Assembly: GCF_002005205.3 (NCBI RefSeq)
Contig: NZ_CP019702.2
Coordinates: 496,001 to 560,000, forward strand
DNA length: 64,000 bases
Reading direction: 5' to 3'
DNA from: Rhizobium rhizogenes
Lineage (GTDB): Bacteria > Pseudomonadota > Alphaproteobacteria > Rhizobiales > Rhizobiaceae
In this document: in pieces, positions 1 through 9,969 of the stretch
How positions within the stretch are numbered: position 1 is the stretch's first letter
Layout: every line of letters starts with the position of its first letter
Notes under the pieces: model-generated
Databases searched by the model: none
What the model saw: the letters and a program-made list of their open reading frames with translations, nothing else
Told to the model about the DNA's origin: nothing
Translations under genes and position numbers: made by a program

Positions 1-274
1 TGTCCTGCTCCACAACAGTGGTCAGGAAATCCTGCGCGGCAAGCTTTTCGCGCATCACTGCATCCGACGGCAGCACGCCCGCACCGATGATGGCGAAGTC
101 ATGGTCCGTGCCCGTATTGAACAGATCATCCAGATAGACCGCCTGATGGGCGCGGTGGAAATTACCAACGCCGAAATGCACGATGCCGGCGGAGAGATCA
201 GCACGGGAATAGGCCGGAATCGCCGCGGTTTTTCCGGCTTCGTCAAGCGTTGCGAGGGAGAGTTTGCATGTCAT
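1..274 (-). CDS. mtlK: Mannitol 2-dehydrogenase, N-terminal part (runs off window start)
   Basis: Only the first 91 codons are visible. They carry the N-terminal motif GIVHFGVGNFHRAHQAVYLD of the long-chain polyol dehydrogenase family (mannitol/fructuronate/tagaturonate reductases), which oxidises D-mannitol to D-fructose with NAD in the cytoplasm. The start at 274 is preceded by a GAGG ribosome-binding site 8 bases upstream. It is the last visible gene of the smoEFGKS operon, 58 bases after smoS, matching the polyol operons known from Rhodobacter and rhizobia. The choice of mannitol over arabitol or another polyol is inferred from context and cannot be settled from this fragment. Confidence 0.85.
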   Translation of the reverse strand, partial: MTCKLSLATLDEAGKTAAIPAYSRADLSAGIVHFGVGNFHRAHQAVYLDDLFNTGTDHDFAIIGAGVLPSDAVMREKLAAQDFLTTVVEQD

Positions 275-332
275 GTCACGATCCTCGAAAGGGGAAACGT
301 TGTTCGTGCCGGTCACCGGGAAACCCCGGTGG

Positions 333-1109
333 TCAGCTCATCCAGTTGCCGCCATCGACATTGTAGGTCTGGGCGACGATGTATTCGGCCTCATCGGAGG
401 CAAGGAAGATCGCCATGCCGGTCAGGTCTTCGGCACGGCCCATGCGGCCGAAGGGCACGGCCTCGCCGACCAGCCGCTTCTTTTCACCGGCGGGGCGGTT
501 TTCATATTTCGCAAACAGTGCATCCACACCGTCCCAGTGCTCGCCATCGACCACACCGGGCGCAATCGCATTGACGTTGATGCCGTGCTTGATGAGATCG
601 AGACCGGCCGATTGCGTGAGGCTGATGACGGCGGCCTTGGTGGCGCAATAAACCGCCACCAAGGCCTCACCGCGCCGGCCCGCCTGGCTTGCCATGTTGA
701 TGATCTTGCCGCCTTTTCCCCGAGCAATCATTGTTTTTGCGGCGGCCTGCATCATGAACAGCGTGCCGGATACGTTGATCGAAAACAGCCGCTCGTAGCT
801 CTCGCGTTTGATCTCGACAATCGGTGCGAGGTCAAAGAGTGCGGCATTGTTGATGAGGATATCGAGCCCGCCCGCCTGGCCTTCCACGGTGCGGATGGCG
901 GTGTCGATGGAATGCTGTTTGGTCACATCGAGTTCGACGGGATAGGCGTTCTCGCCGATCTCGCGGGCGGTCCTGCTCGCCCGCTCAAAATCGATGTCGG
1001 CGATGGCGACCGTCGCACCCTCGCGCAGATAGGCTTCGGCGAAGGCGCGGCCGATACCGCGCGCCGAGCCGGTTATCAGCGCGGATTTGCCCTCCAGTCT
1101 CCCCGTCAT
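333..1109 (-). CDS. smoS: Sorbitol (L-iditol 2-) dehydrogenase, SDR family
   Basis: A 258-residue classical short-chain dehydrogenase. Visible are the cofactor-binding [10 protein letters not shown] near residue 14, NNAA near residue 88, the catalytic Ser in the MASQAG segment, and Tyr-x-x-x-Lys as YCATK near residue 153. The C-terminal NVDGGNWMS is typical of the sorbitol/galactitol dehydrogenase subfamily (SmoS/PolS), which oxidises D-sorbitol to D-fructose with NAD. Its start codon overlaps the smoK stop by 4 bases, so the two are translationally coupled. The length is normal. Other polyols could also be substrates. Confidence 0.88.
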   Translation of the reverse strand: MTGRLEGKSALITGSARGIGRAFAEAYLREGATVAIADIDFERASRTAREIGENAYPVELDVTKQHSIDTAIRTVEGQAGGLDILINNAALFDLAPIVEIKRESYERLFSINVSGTLFMMQAAAKTMIARGKGGKIINMASQAGRRGEALVAVYCATKAAVISLTQSAGLDLIKHGINVNAIAPGVVDGEHWDGVDALFAKYENRPAGEKKRLVGEAVPFGRMGRAEDLTGMAIFLASDEAEYIVAQTYNVDGGNWMS

Positions 1110-2104
1110 ATTGCCACACCCTTCTCATCAAACCTGTGTATCTTGGTCTCATCCGGGGTGATGAAGACGGTATCGCCATGCCTGCATTCGAACTCGCCGT
1201 CAGTGCGGGCGGTGATCGGGCCGATACCTGACACCTCGAGATGCAGGAAGGTATCCGATCCGAGATGTTCGGCAACGGTGACCTTGCCCTGCCACAGCCC
1301 GCTTTCCTTCGACAGCAGCAGATGTTCGGGCCGCACGCCGGCGGTGGTGGCACCCTTGCTGCGGGCAAAGTCACCGGTGATGAGGTTCATGCGCGGTGAG
1401 CCGATAAAGCCGGCGACGAAGAGGTTGGCGGGGGTGCGGTAAAGCTCCATCGGCGAACCGACCTGCTCGATATTGCCGCGGTTGAGGACGACGATCTTGT
1501 CGGCCATGGTCATGGCCTCCACCTGGTCGTGGGTGACGTAGATCATCGTTGTCTTCAGCGTGTTGTGCAGCTCGGAGATTTCCAGCCGCATGGTGCCGCG
1601 CAGCGCCGCATCGAGGTTGGAGAGCGGCTCGTCGAACAGGAAGGCTTTCGGCTCGCGCACGATGGCGCGGCCGATGGCGACACGCTGGCGCTGGCCGCCT
1701 GAGAGCTGCGAGGGCCGGCGTTCGAGATAATCGGTGAGGTTCAGCACCCGGGCGGCGTCTTCGACCTTTTTGTTGATGATCGCCTTGTCGAGCTTGGCCA
1801 TCTTCAGCGGGAAGGCGATGTTGTTCCTGACACTCATATGCGGATAAAGCGCATAGGACTGGAACACCATGGCAAGGCCGCGCTCGGCCGGCGCCTTTTC
1901 GGTGGCGTCATTGCCGTCGATGACGATCTTTCCGCCGGAGACGTCCTCCAGCCCGGCGATGAGGCGCAAAAGCGTGGACTTGCCGCAGCCGGAGGGACCG
2001 ACGAAGACGACGAACTCGCCGTCGTTGATATCGAGATCGATCGACGGGATGACTTTCGCCTCACCGAAGAGCTTGGACACGTTCTGAAGGGAAATGCTGC
2101 CCAT
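1106..2104 (-). CDS. smoK: Polyol ABC importer, ATP-binding protein
   Basis: A 332-residue MalK/UgpC-type ATPase. It has Walker [10 protein letters not shown] near residue 36, the Q-loop, signature LSGGQRQR, Walker [13 protein letters not shown] and switch histidine in YVTHDQ, followed by a C-terminal OB-fold regulatory domain (TOBE). It powers uptake through the SmoF-SmoG permeases at the inner membrane. It lies 12 bases after smoG and overlaps smoS. The presence of the regulatory domain and full length argue for a functional carbohydrate importer subunit. Confidence 0.92.
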   Translation of the reverse strand: MGSISLQNVSKLFGEAKVIPSIDLDINDGEFVVFVGPSGCGKSTLLRLIAGLEDVSGGKIVIDGNDATEKAPAERGLAMVFQSYALYPHMSVRNNIAFPLKMAKLDKAIINKKVEDAARVLNLTDYLERRPSQLSGGQRQRVAIGRAIVREPKAFLFDEPLSNLDAALRGTMRLEISELHNTLKTTMIYVTHDQVEAMTMADKIVVLNRGNIEQVGSPMELYRTPANLFVAGFIGSPRMNLITGDFARSKGATTAGVRPEHLLLSKESGLWQGKVTVAEHLGSDTFLHLEVSGIGPITARTDGEFECRHGDTVFITPDETKIHRFDEKGVAI

Positions 2105-2116
2105 GTTTGTCGTTCC

Positions 2117-2941
2117 TTATTTCACGGCGCCAAAGGTCAGGCCACGCACGAGTTGTTTCTGCGAGAACCAGCCGATGACGAGAATGGGGGCGATCGCCAT
2201 CATCGAGGCGGCCGAGAGTTTTGCCCAGAACAGCCCCTGCGGGCTCGAGAAGGAGGCGATGAAGGCCGTCAGCGGTGCTGCATTGGTGGTCGTCAGCCGG
2301 ATGGTCCAGAAGGCTTCGTTCCAGGCAAGGATGACGTTCAAGAGCAGCGTCGAGGCAATGCCCGGCACCGCCATTGGTGTGAGCACATGCACGATCTCGT
2401 TCCACAGGGATGCGCCATCCATGCGGGCGGCCTCGAGGATCTCGCCGGGAATTTCCCGGAAGTAGGTGTAGAGCATCCAGATGACGATCGGCAGGTTGAT
2501 GAAGGTCAGCATGATGGTGAGGCCAATGCGGGTATCGAGCAGGCCGGCATTGCGGAAGATCAGATAGATCGGCACCAGCACGGCGACGGCCGGCATCATC
2601 TTGGTGGAGAGCATCCACATCAAAATGTCCTTGGTGCGCTTGGTCGGCGAGAACGCCATGGCCCAGGCGGCGGGAATGGCGATGATCAGCGCGATGATCG
2701 TCGAGCCGAGCGACAGCACCACCGAGTTCATGAAGGGCTTGAAGTAATCGCGCTGGGTCTGGACCGTCACGTAATTCTCGAAGGTGCCCGAGGGAATGAG
2801 GCTGAAGCCGGCGATCGCCTCCGGCTCGGTCTTGAGCGAGGTGAGGAAGGCATAAAGGATCGGGAAGAACAGCAACAGCGCCACGGCCCAGGCCGCGATG
2901 GAAAAGCCGATCTTCGCACGAGTGGTTGTCTTGCGGGCCAT
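2117..2941 (-). CDS. smoG: Polyol ABC importer, permease
   Basis: A 274-residue MalG-type inner-membrane permease with about six hydrophobic segments. The cytoplasmic EAA loop that docks the ATPase reads EAARMDGASLWNEI near residue 190. The N-terminus ARKTTTRAK is positively charged before the first membrane segment. It follows smoF by 12 bases in the smo operon and pairs with SmoF to form the channel for sorbitol/mannitol import. The assignment to the polyol system is from the neighbouring dehydrogenases. Confidence 0.92.
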   Translation of the reverse strand: MARKTTTRAKIGFSIAAWAVALLLFFPILYAFLTSLKTEPEAIAGFSLIPSGTFENYVTVQTQRDYFKPFMNSVVLSLGSTIIALIIAIPAAWAMAFSPTKRTKDILMWMLSTKMMPAVAVLVPIYLIFRNAGLLDTRIGLTIMLTFINLPIVIWMLYTYFREIPGEILEAARMDGASLWNEIVHVLTPMAVPGIASTLLLNVILAWNEAFWTIRLTTTNAAPLTAFIASFSSPQGLFWAKLSAASMMAIAPILVIGWFSQKQLVRGLTFGAVK

Positions 2942-2953
2942 GATGTTTCCCCT

Positions 2954-3826
2954 TTACCGGTCGAGGTTCTTGCCGACGGCGCGCATCAGGAAGATGGCGA
3001 CGATATTGGCGAGGATGACGGCGATGATGCCGCCGGCCGAAGCGCCGCCGACGTCGTAACCCAGAAGTGCGGTGCGATAGATGAGGAAGGCGAGGTTGGT
3101 GGAGGCATAACCCGGTCCGCCATTGGTGGTGACGAGGATTTCCGCGTAGACGCCGAGCAGGAAGATCGTCTGGATCAGGATGACGACGGTGATGGCGCGC
3201 GACAGATGCGGCAGGGTCAGGTAGATGAAGCGGTTGACGAAGTTGGCGCCATCCATCTCGGCGGCTTCCTTCTGCTCGCCATCGAGCGACTGCAGGGCGG
3301 TGAGCAGGATCAGCGTCGCAAACGGCAGCCATTGCCAGGCGACGATGATGATGATGGAGAGCAGCGGAAATTGTGCAAACCAGTCGACCGGCTGCAGACC
3401 GAAGAAGCGTGAGAGATCGGCAAGCACGCCGTAACCGGGATGCATGATCATGTTCTTCCACACCAATGCGGCCACCGGCGGCATGACGAAGAAGGGCGAG
3501 ATGATCATGATGCGCACGATGCCCTGGCCGAAAATGTCATTGTCGAGCAGGAGCGCAATGGCGATGCCGCCGATGACGGTGATCGCAAGCACGCCGCCGA
3601 CAATCAAAAGCGTGTTCCAGATCGACTGGAAGAAGGCCGGGTCGGTGTAGAAATACTGGTAATTGAACAGACCCGCGAAGCTGACATTGGCCGGGTTGAG
3701 GAGATTGTAGTTCTGGAACGAGAACCACAGCGTCATCGCCAGAGGCACGATCATCCACACCAGCAATAACAGCACCGATGGCGCAAGCATCACCCGCGCC
3801 AGACCGCTCGTGTTTCGAGTTGCCAT
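2954..3826 (-). CDS. smoF: Polyol ABC importer, permease
   Basis: A 290-residue MalF/UgpA-type permease with six predicted membrane segments and an EAA loop reading EAAEMDGANFVNRF near residue 200. The start at 3826 is chosen because it is preceded by an excellent ribosome-binding site, GGGGAGGTGAG, a few bases upstream; an in-frame ATG 48 bases further up would bury that site inside the gene. It lies 166 bases after smoE, with hairpins in the gap that probably lower expression relative to the binding protein. Confidence 0.92.
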   Translation of the reverse strand: MATRNTSGLARVMLAPSVLLLLVWMIVPLAMTLWFSFQNYNLLNPANVSFAGLFNYQYFYTDPAFFQSIWNTLLIVGGVLAITVIGGIAIALLLDNDIFGQGIVRIMIISPFFVMPPVAALVWKNMIMHPGYGVLADLSRFFGLQPVDWFAQFPLLSIIIIVAWQWLPFATLILLTALQSLDGEQKEAAEMDGANFVNRFIYLTLPHLSRAITVVILIQTIFLLGVYAEILVTTNGGPGYASTNLAFLIYRTALLGYDVGGASAGGIIAVILANIVAIFLMRAVGKNLDR

Positions 3827-3920
3827 TGCACTCACCTCCCCTTGGGTACAGGCGTCACGACATGCGCCCGGCATATCCGGAAGAACCGGCTCATTCTTGT
3901 TTTGATTTGAAAGGTATTAG

Positions 3921-3979
3921 AGCCGCCTGGCGGCTTCCGACCCGGAGTGTTCGCTGCCCGGCATTGACGCCGGACAGCG
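3921..3979 (-). promoter_or_regulatory. Intercistronic hairpins between smoE and smoF
   Basis: Two inverted repeats lie in the 166-base gap after the binding-protein gene. One is AGCCG-CCTGG-CGGCT at 3922-3936. The other, at 3952-3979, is CGCTGCCCGGC / GCCGGACAGCG with one mismatch and a 6-base loop. Neither has a T tract on the minus strand. Such structures behind binding-protein genes commonly protect the upstream mRNA or partly terminate transcription, so that binding protein exceeds permease. That role is inferred. Confidence 0.5.
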
Positions 3980-3992
3980 ATCTTCGGGAGAA

Positions 3993-5306
3993 TTACTTGA
4001 TGTAACCGGCGCGGGTCATTTCACGCGTCGCAGTCGACTGGGCGCCCGCAAGCGCATCGTCAACACTGGACTGACCGGCAACGACCGCCGAGAACAGCTG
4101 ACCGACAGTGGTGCCGAGCGCCTGGAATTCCGGGATCGCCACAAACTGACCGCCGGTATAAGGCACGGGCTTTACAGTCGGCTTGGTAATATCGGCAGCA
4201 TCCATGGCGGCAAGCGTCGGCTTGGCGAAGGCGGCGGCCTTTTCATAATCGGCGTTCTTGTAAAGCGAGGTGCGTGTGCCCGGAGGCACGTTTGCCCAGC
4301 CTTCCTTGGAAGCGACGAGCGTGGTGTAGTCCTTGCTGGTTGCCCAGGCGATGAACTTTTCGGCAGCTTCCGCCTTCTGCGAGCTCTTCGGGATGGCAAG
4401 GTTCCAGGACCACAACCAGTTGCCATGGTTCTTCAGTTCGCCATGCGTCGGGAAGAGCGCATAACCGACCTTGTCAGCAACGGTCGAATCCTTCGGGTTT
4501 GACACGAAGGAGGCAGCGACCGTGGCATCGATCCACATGCCGCATTTGCCCTGCTGGAACAGCGTCAGGTTTTCGTTGAAGCCGTTGGAGGAGGCGCCCG
4601 ACGGACCGGCATCCTTCATCAGATCAACATAAAACTGCAGGGAGCTTTTCCACTCCGGCTGATCGAACTGCGGCTTCCAGTTTTCATCGAACCAGCGGCC
4701 ACCGAAGGAGTTGGTGAGGGCGCTGATGAACGCCATGTTCTCGCCCCAGCCGGCCTTGCCGCGCAGGCACATGCCGTTGATATCGGCCTTGCGGTCGGTA
4801 ATCTTGCGGGCGGCGTCACCGATGAATTCCCAGGTCGGGTTTTCAGGCATCTTCAGGCCGGCTTTTTCAAACAGGTCCTTGCGATACATGATCATGGCGG
4901 ATTCGCCGTAGAAGGGTGCTGCATAAAGCTTGCCCTCGGCGGAAAGACCGCCACGGATCGCCGGCAGAATGTCATCGACATCGTATTTATCGCCGAGCTT
5001 TTCGAGTGGCAGCAGCCAACCCTGCTTGGCCCAGATCGGCACTTCATAGTTACCGATGGTCATGATGTCGTATTGGCCGCCATTGGTGGCGATATCGGTC
5101 GTCACGCGCTCACGCAGGACGTTTTCCTCAAGCGTTACCCATTCGACCTTGATGTCCGGGTTCTTGGTGGTGAAGTCCGAGGTCAGACCCTGCATGCGGA
5201 TCATGTCGCCGTTGTTCACGGTCGCGATGGTCAGCGTTTCAGCGGAAGCAAGGGTGGTAAAGGCGAGGGCCGAGCATGCGCCCAGCAAAATGGTCTTCAG
5301 TGTCAT
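3993..5306 (-). CDS. smoE: Polyol ABC importer, periplasmic binding protein
   Basis: A 437-residue extracellular solute-binding protein of the carbohydrate (MalE-like, SBP_bac_1) type. The N-terminus TLKTILLGACSALAFTTLAS is a clear Sec signal peptide with cleavage after ASA. It is the first structural gene of the operon, preceded by GGGAGGAAG ribosome-binding sequence. It should capture sorbitol/mannitol in the periplasm and deliver it to SmoFG. The promoter region to its right contains repeated TGCTCA/TGAGCA half-sites, likely bound by SmoC. Confidence 0.92.
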   Translation of the reverse strand: MTLKTILLGACSALAFTTLASAETLTIATVNNGDMIRMQGLTSDFTTKNPDIKVEWVTLEENVLRERVTTDIATNGGQYDIMTIGNYEVPIWAKQGWLLPLEKLGDKYDVDDILPAIRGGLSAEGKLYAAPFYGESAMIMYRKDLFEKAGLKMPENPTWEFIGDAARKITDRKADINGMCLRGKAGWGENMAFISALTNSFGGRWFDENWKPQFDQPEWKSSLQFYVDLMKDAGPSGASSNGFNENLTLFQQGKCGMWIDATVAASFVSNPKDSTVADKVGYALFPTHGELKNHGNWLWSWNLAIPKSSQKAEAAEKFIAWATSKDYTTLVASKEGWANVPPGTRTSLYKNADYEKAAAFAKPTLAAMDAADITKPTVKPVPYTGGQFVAIPEFQALGTTVGQLFSAVVAGQSSVDDALAGAQSTATREMTRAGYIK

Positions 5307-5341
5307 ATCTTCCTCCCAGAAGAAAAATGATGAGCATTCGC

Positions 5342-5376
5342 TTTGCTCTAGGGCATTTACTCACCTCACGAGCAAA
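5342..5376. promoter_or_regulatory. Candidate SmoC half-sites upstream of smoE
   Basis: The sequence TTTGCTCT at 5342-5349 and CGAGCAAA at 5369-5376 are each one base away from the arms of the perfect repeat at 5446-5466. A further TGAGCA lies at 5331-5336. All are within 70 bases of the smoE start, where an operator is expected. Binding by SmoC is inferred from position and sequence sharing. Confidence 0.45.
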
Positions 5377-5445
5377 AAAGTCAAGCGACATCCTGTGCTG
5401 CGACGCACATGGAAAAATCAACCGACTGATTTTATTGGATTAATT

Positions 5446-5466
5446 TTTGCTCAATGCGTGAGCAAA
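5446..5466. promoter_or_regulatory. Perfect inverted repeat, candidate SmoC operator
   Basis: TTTGCTCA-ATGCG-TGAGCAAA is a perfect 8-bp inverted repeat with a 5-base spacer. It includes the smoC stop codon (5451-5453), so the operator and the end of the regulator gene share bases. It lies about 140 bases upstream of smoE. SorC-family regulators bind such dyads. No in-vivo evidence is available from sequence alone. Confidence 0.5.
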
Positions 5467-6404
5467 TATTCGCTCGTCACTTCATCGGTGATGAGGCCGT
5501 TCAGCAGACCACCCCTCAGCGCCGCCAGAATCGAGGCGTGCTTGCGGACACCCTGCGCCATGCCAATGACCGTGCAGGTCTCTCGGGAAGGGATGGGAAC
5601 GGAGGCGACGCGCTCGTTGACGGAGTGCTCAAGAATGCGGCCATTGGCATCATACATCCAGCCGCAGATCTCGCCGACTGCACCGCTGGCCATCAGGGCC
5701 TTCATCTCATCGACACCCAGGAAGCCATCGACGCAGAGCGGCGCGTTTTCGCCGAGTTCACCGACCCCGACAAAGGTGACATTGGCGGCGGACCCAAGTG
5801 CCAGCGTGGAGCGCACCATGGACTGGTCGTGCAGCAATTCGCGCTCTTCCGCAGAAGAACACAGGACCGGCAGCGGCATCGGAAAATGCCGGGCCTTGAT
5901 GGCATCGGCCATGCTGAAGATGACGTTATAATAGGCCGCCGACCCATCCGGGCCGATATTGCCCGTCAGCGACACGATGCGGTGCTGCGGGCATTCCATC
6001 GGCGGCAGTTGGTCCACGGCGGCCTTCAAGGTACGGCCGGTGCCAATGGCGAGCACGATGGGATCGGCATTTTTCAGCCAGCGCTCGATCTCCGCCGCCC
6101 CGGCCTCGGCGATGCCGACGGTCGAGGAAACACCGGCCGGATCGCTCGGCACCACCTCGATATATCTAAGGTCGAATTTTTCCTTAAGGCGTTCGGCTTT
6201 TTCGAGACAGGCGGCGATGGGATGATCGAGCCGGACCTTGATCAGCCGCTCGGCGACGGCGAGCGACACCAGCCGCTGTGCCGATTGCCGGGAAATACCC
6301 ATGGCGGCGGCGATCTCATCCTGCGTGCGGCCGGCGACATAATAAAGCCAGCCGGCACGGGCCGCATCGTCCAGCCGTCCATGTGCGTCGTTTCGTCTGG
6401 CCAT
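5451..6404 (-). CDS. smoC: SorC/DeoR-family transcriptional regulator of the polyol operon
   Basis: A 317-residue protein with an N-terminal helix-turn-helix (TQDEIAAAMGISRQSAQRLV, residues about 28-47) and a C-terminal sugar-binding domain of the SorC family. The effector domain shows the glycine-rich LAIGTGRTLKAAV and the segment VTFVGVGELGENAPL. Regulators of this family bind a phosphorylated sugar or polyol and control adjacent uptake operons. It is encoded just upstream of and in the same direction as smoE, separated by 144 bases containing the candidate operators. Whether it activates or represses cannot be read from sequence. Confidence 0.87.
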   Translation of the reverse strand: MARRNDAHGRLDDAARAGWLYYVAGRTQDEIAAAMGISRQSAQRLVSLAVAERLIKVRLDHPIAACLEKAERLKEKFDLRYIEVVPSDPAGVSSTVGIAEAGAAEIERWLKNADPIVLAIGTGRTLKAAVDQLPPMECPQHRIVSLTGNIGPDGSAAYYNVIFSMADAIKARHFPMPLPVLCSSAEERELLHDQSMVRSTLALGSAANVTFVGVGELGENAPLCVDGFLGVDEMKALMASGAVGEICGWMYDANGRILEHSVNERVASVPIPSRETCTVIGMAQGVRKHASILAALRGGLLNGLITDEVTSEYLLTH

Positions 6405-6563
6405 GCCGCTGCCCTCCAGGAATTATGCTTGCGCATTTGCTGGCATTTTTTTGCGGCGGCTGTCAAACGGCGGATGGGCGGAAAGATTATACGGCGCGAA
6501 AATCGGCGGATGAGGAACGGTGGATCAGTGACTGACGGCTTATACGTCCGTGTCGTTATTTTT

Positions 6564-6677
6564 CCGTCATTCCGGCCTTGAGCCGGAATCCAGCCACGGC
6601 GCGTCTGCGCCGTGAGAAGAGTCTTTCGCGATCAAGGACTTGATCGCGCTGGACCCCGGATCAAGTCCGGGGTGGCG
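6564..6677. repeat. RIME-like palindromic mosaic element, copy A
   Basis: A 114-bp element in the 300-base gap between smoC and a peptide ABC ATPase gene. The outer arms are ATTCCGGCCTTGAGCCGGAA and CCCCGGATCAAGTCCGGGG. The inner stems include CACGGCGCGTCTGCGCCGTG and GCGATCAAGGACTTGATCGC. Four more copies with the same plan occur in this window. Rhizobium intergenic mosaic elements (RIME) are known from rhizobia; the name is applied here by resemblance. Confidence 0.75.
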
Positions 6678-6704
6678 ATGCTGGGTTTATGCCCGTACCC
6701 TCAA

Positions 6705-8555
6705 TCACGCCGCTTCCTGCACCAGATGCCCAGCTGAAACCTCGCGGTAATGGCGCTGCGGCGGCACATAGTCCACCGGTCGGATCGGGCTTTTGATCTC
6801 GTCCGTCGCCATATTGCGCCGGATCTGCCGCCGCGCCGGGTCCGGCACCGGAACGGCGGACATCAGCTTTTTCGTATAGGGATGCTGCGGATTGTCGAAA
6901 ACCGCCGCGCGCGGGCCGATCTCGACGATCTCGCCAAGATACATCACCGCCACACGATGGCTGACGCGCTCCACCACCGCCATATCATGGCTGATGAACA
7001 GGAAAGCGAGGTTGAGGCTCTGTTGCAGGTCGAGCAGCAGGTTGCAGACCTGCGCCTTGATGGAGACATCGAGCGCGGAAACCGCCTCGTCGGCGACGAT
7101 GACCTTGGGATCGAGCATCAGCGAGCGGGCAATGGCGATGCGCTGGCGCTGACCGCCGGAGAACTCATGCGGGAAGCGCCGCATCATATCCGGGCTGAGA
7201 CCCACCTTTTCCAGAAGATCGGCCGCCTTTTCACGGGCCTGCTGTTTGGTTCCGAGGCGATGCTCGATAAAGGGCTCCATGATCGCCGTGCCGATGCTCA
7301 TGCGCGGATCGAGCGAGGCGAAGGGGTCCTGGAAGATCATCTGCACGCTGCGGCGCATGGTGCGCAGCGTCGTCTTATCGAGCTTCAGCACCTCGTAACC
7401 GTCTAGCATGACATTGCCGGATGTCGGTTCGATCAGCCGGGTGATCGACCGCCCCGTCGTGGATTTGCCGCAACCGGATTCACCGACCAGCGACAGCGTC
7501 TCGCCCTCGGCCAGATCGAAGGAGACCTTTTCCACCGCATGCACGGCACCGGATTTACGGCCGAAAAGGCCGGAGCGGATATCGAAACGGGTTGTCAGGT
7601 CCTTGACCGAGAGAATGGGCGTCCGACCGCCGGAGACAGTATCCTTGACCTCGACCACAGGCTGGCTCTCGCCGGTCTTGATATCGATGATCGGGAAACG
7701 CGCCGGCAGCGCCCTTTCCTTCATCGAACCGAGCTTCGGCACCGCCGAAAGCAAAGCGCGCGTATAGGGATGGTGGCCGCGATGGAAGATATCGTCGGTG
7801 GAACCGGTTTCCACGACATCACCACGGAACATGACGATGGTACGGTCAGCCACTTCCGCCACCACGCCCATATCATGGGTGATGAACAGGACCGACATGC
7901 CCTCCTCTTCCTGCAATTGCTTGATGAGGTCGAGAATCTGGCCCTGAATGGTCACATCCAGCGCCGTCGTCGGCTCGTCGGCTATCAGCAGCTTCGGCTT
8001 GGAGGCGAGCGCCATGGCGATCATCACACGCTGGCGCATGCCGCCGGAAAACTGGTGCGGATAATCGTCGAAACGGTTCTTCGCATTGGGAATACGGACT
8101 TTCTCAAGCAGGCGGATGACCTCGGCGCGCGCGGCGGAAGAGGAAATATCCTGATGCACGGTCAACGCTTCGGCGATCTGCTTGCCGATCGGGAAGATCG
8201 GGTTGAGGCTGGTCATCGGTTCCTGGAAGATCATCGAAATGTCCTTGCCGCGAACCTTGCGCATCTCCTCTTCCGGCAGCGCCAGCAGGTCGCGCCCGCC
8301 GAGCATGACCTTGCCTTCGATCCGGCTCGTCTTTTTATCGAGGAGCCGCATGATGGAGAGCGAGGTGACGCTCTTGCCCGAGCCGCTTTCACCAACGATC
8401 GCCACCGTTTCGCGCGGTGCGATCTCGAAACTCATATTGCGGACCACGGATTTCCAGCCGCCATCGACGCGGAAGGAGGTGGTGAGATTCTGAACCGATA
8501 AAACCGGGCTGACCGAGCCGCCGGTCTGTTCCATTGATGTCGCCGCCAAAAGCAT
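6705..8555 (-). CDS. Peptide ABC importer, double ATP-binding protein (DppD-DppF fusion type)
   Basis: A 616-residue protein with two complete oligopeptide-type ATPase modules. The first has GESGSGKS near residue 55, FSGGMRQRV and [12 protein letters not shown]. The second has GESGCGKST near residue 360, FSGGQRQRI and [12 protein letters not shown]. This is the YejF/GsiA layout, in which one polypeptide replaces separate DppD and DppF. It should energise the permeases encoded by the divergent operon at 11924-13847. The M20 amidohydrolase gene upstream is in the same direction with a 48-base gap. Confidence 0.92.
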   Translation of the reverse strand: MLLAATSMEQTGGSVSPVLSVQNLTTSFRVDGGWKSVVRNMSFEIAPRETVAIVGESGSGKSVTSLSIMRLLDKKTSRIEGKVMLGGRDLLALPEEEMRKVRGKDISMIFQEPMTSLNPIFPIGKQIAEALTVHQDISSSAARAEVIRLLEKVRIPNAKNRFDDYPHQFSGGMRQRVMIAMALASKPKLLIADEPTTALDVTIQGQILDLIKQLQEEEGMSVLFITHDMGVVAEVADRTIVMFRGDVVETGSTDDIFHRGHHPYTRALLSAVPKLGSMKERALPARFPIIDIKTGESQPVVEVKDTVSGGRTPILSVKDLTTRFDIRSGLFGRKSGAVHAVEKVSFDLAEGETLSLVGESGCGKSTTGRSITRLIEPTSGNVMLDGYEVLKLDKTTLRTMRRSVQMIFQDPFASLDPRMSIGTAIMEPFIEHRLGTKQQAREKAADLLEKVGLSPDMMRRFPHEFSGGQRQRIAIARSLMLDPKVIVADEAVSALDVSIKAQVCNLLLDLQQSLNLAFLFISHDMAVVERVSHRVAVMYLGEIVEIGPRAAVFDNPQHPYTKKLMSAVPVPDPARRQIRRNMATDEIKSPIRPVDYVPPQRHYREVSAGHLVQEAA

Positions 8556-8603
8556 GCCGATCTCCTGAAAAGCAGAAGGCGGCCACGAGGGCCGCCGGAT
8601 GTC

Positions 8604-9767
8604 TTACGCAGCAAGTGCCTTTTCGGCCATCGAAACCCAGTAGCTGATGCCGTAAGGCAGCGCATCGTCGTTGAAATCATAGGCCGCATTATGCAGCCCG
8701 GCGGTATCGCCATTGCCGATGAAGATGAAGGCGCCGGGGCGGGCTTCCAGCATGTAGGAGAAATCCTCGGCACCCATATGCGGGTTGGGATTGGTGTTGA
8801 CGGCGTTCGCACCCGCCACACCCATGGCCACGCCGGTCGCAAATTCAGTCTCATCACTGTGGTTGAAGGTGACGGGATAACCGCGATGATATTTCACCTC
8901 TACGGTCGCGCCATGCGCCATGGCGGTGGCGGTCGCCACTTCCTTCAGGCGCTTTTCGGCGAAATCGCGGGTTTCCGGCAGCAAAGTGCGCACCGTTCCC
9001 GTCAGCGTCACCGCACCGGGAATGACATTGACGGCTGTGCCGCCATGGGTGGTGGCGACGGTGACGACCAGCGATTTCAGCGGGTCCGTCTCCCGCGAGA
9101 CGATGGATTGCAAAGCGATGATGACATGCGCCGAGGTCAGCACCGGATCGATGGAGAGATGCGGTGCGGCCGCATGGCTGCCCTTGCCGGTGATGACGAT
9201 CTCGAAACTATCCGCCGCCGCCATGGTCGAACCCTTGCGGATGGCGAATTGCCCGACGGGAATGCCTGGCTCGTTATGCATGCCATAGACCTGCGAGATG
9301 CCGAATTTTTCCATCATGCCGTCATTCAGCATGGCGAGCGCGCCCGCACCGCCCTCTTCGGCGGGCTGGAAGATCACGGCCACGGAACCCTTGAAATTGC
9401 GGGTCTCGGCCAGATATTGCGCCGCACCCAGAAGCATGGCGGTGTGCCCGTCATGACCACAGGAATGGGCCTTGCCCGGCGTCTTCGAAGCCCAGGGCTT
9501 GCCGCTGGTCTCGAGGATCGGCAGCGCATCCATGTCGGAGCGGAAACCGATGGTCGGGCCATCGCCATGGCGGCCCTTGATGATGCCGACCACACCGGTC
9601 TTGCCGATGCCGGTCTCGACCACGTCGCAGCCGAAGGATTTCAGTTTTTCGGCCACGAATTTCGATGTTTCGTAGACATCGTAGAGCAGTTCCGGGTGTT
9701 CATGCAGATGGCGCCTCCAGCCGGCAACTTCTTCCTGCATTTCAGCCACACGGTTCAATATCGGCAT
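8604..9767 (-). CDS. M20 family amidohydrolase (hippuricase/IAA-amino-acid hydrolase type)
   Basis: A 387-residue cytoplasmic metallo-amidohydrolase. The family start motif WRRHLHEHPEL is near residue 18. Metal-binding CGHDGHTAMLLGAA and the catalytic PAEEGGAGA follow, with a dimerisation domain in the middle. Such enzymes cleave N-acyl amino acids or small amidated peptides. The start at 9767 aligns with the family N-terminus; longer readings add about 90 residues of unrelated sequence. It forms an operon with the double ATPase gene and is divergent from the peptide-binding-protein gene, suggesting that the imported compound is hydrolysed by this enzyme. Confidence 0.9.
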   Translation of the reverse strand: MPILNRVAEMQEEVAGWRRHLHEHPELLYDVYETSKFVAEKLKSFGCDVVETGIGKTGVVGIIKGRHGDGPTIGFRSDMDALPILETSGKPWASKTPGKAHSCGHDGHTAMLLGAAQYLAETRNFKGSVAVIFQPAEEGGAGALAMLNDGMMEKFGISQVYGMHNEPGIPVGQFAIRKGSTMAAADSFEIVITGKGSHAAAPHLSIDPVLTSAHVIIALQSIVSRETDPLKSLVVTVATTHGGTAVNVIPGAVTLTGTVRTLLPETRDFAEKRLKEVATATAMAHGATVEVKYHRGYPVTFNHSDETEFATGVAMGVAGANAVNTNPNPHMGAEDFSYMLEARPGAFIFIGNGDTAGLHNAAYDFNDDALPYGISYWVSMAEKALAA

Positions 9768-9969
9768 TCTCTTTTTCCCTTTTTTTGTTCCCCGCCGGGT
9801 TGTCGGACGCCATATTGCGTCTGGAATTTCTCGTTTTGCAAGCATGAATTTTGCTGCATGAGCGAAAAATAGGCCGAAAGCCGAATGGCTCAAATTTTGT
9901 TCATCAATAAGAGTTTGGGGCTTGCTTTTCAAAAAAACTGACAATAGCATCATCTGGAATGGAGGAGTA

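Noticed and set aside
1838..3412. A long plus-strand open frame (about 520 codons) opposite the smo transporter genes
   Set aside because: It lies antisense to well-recognised genes, has low-complexity composition rich in Asp, Gly, Arg and His, and resembles no family; it is a by-product of high GC.
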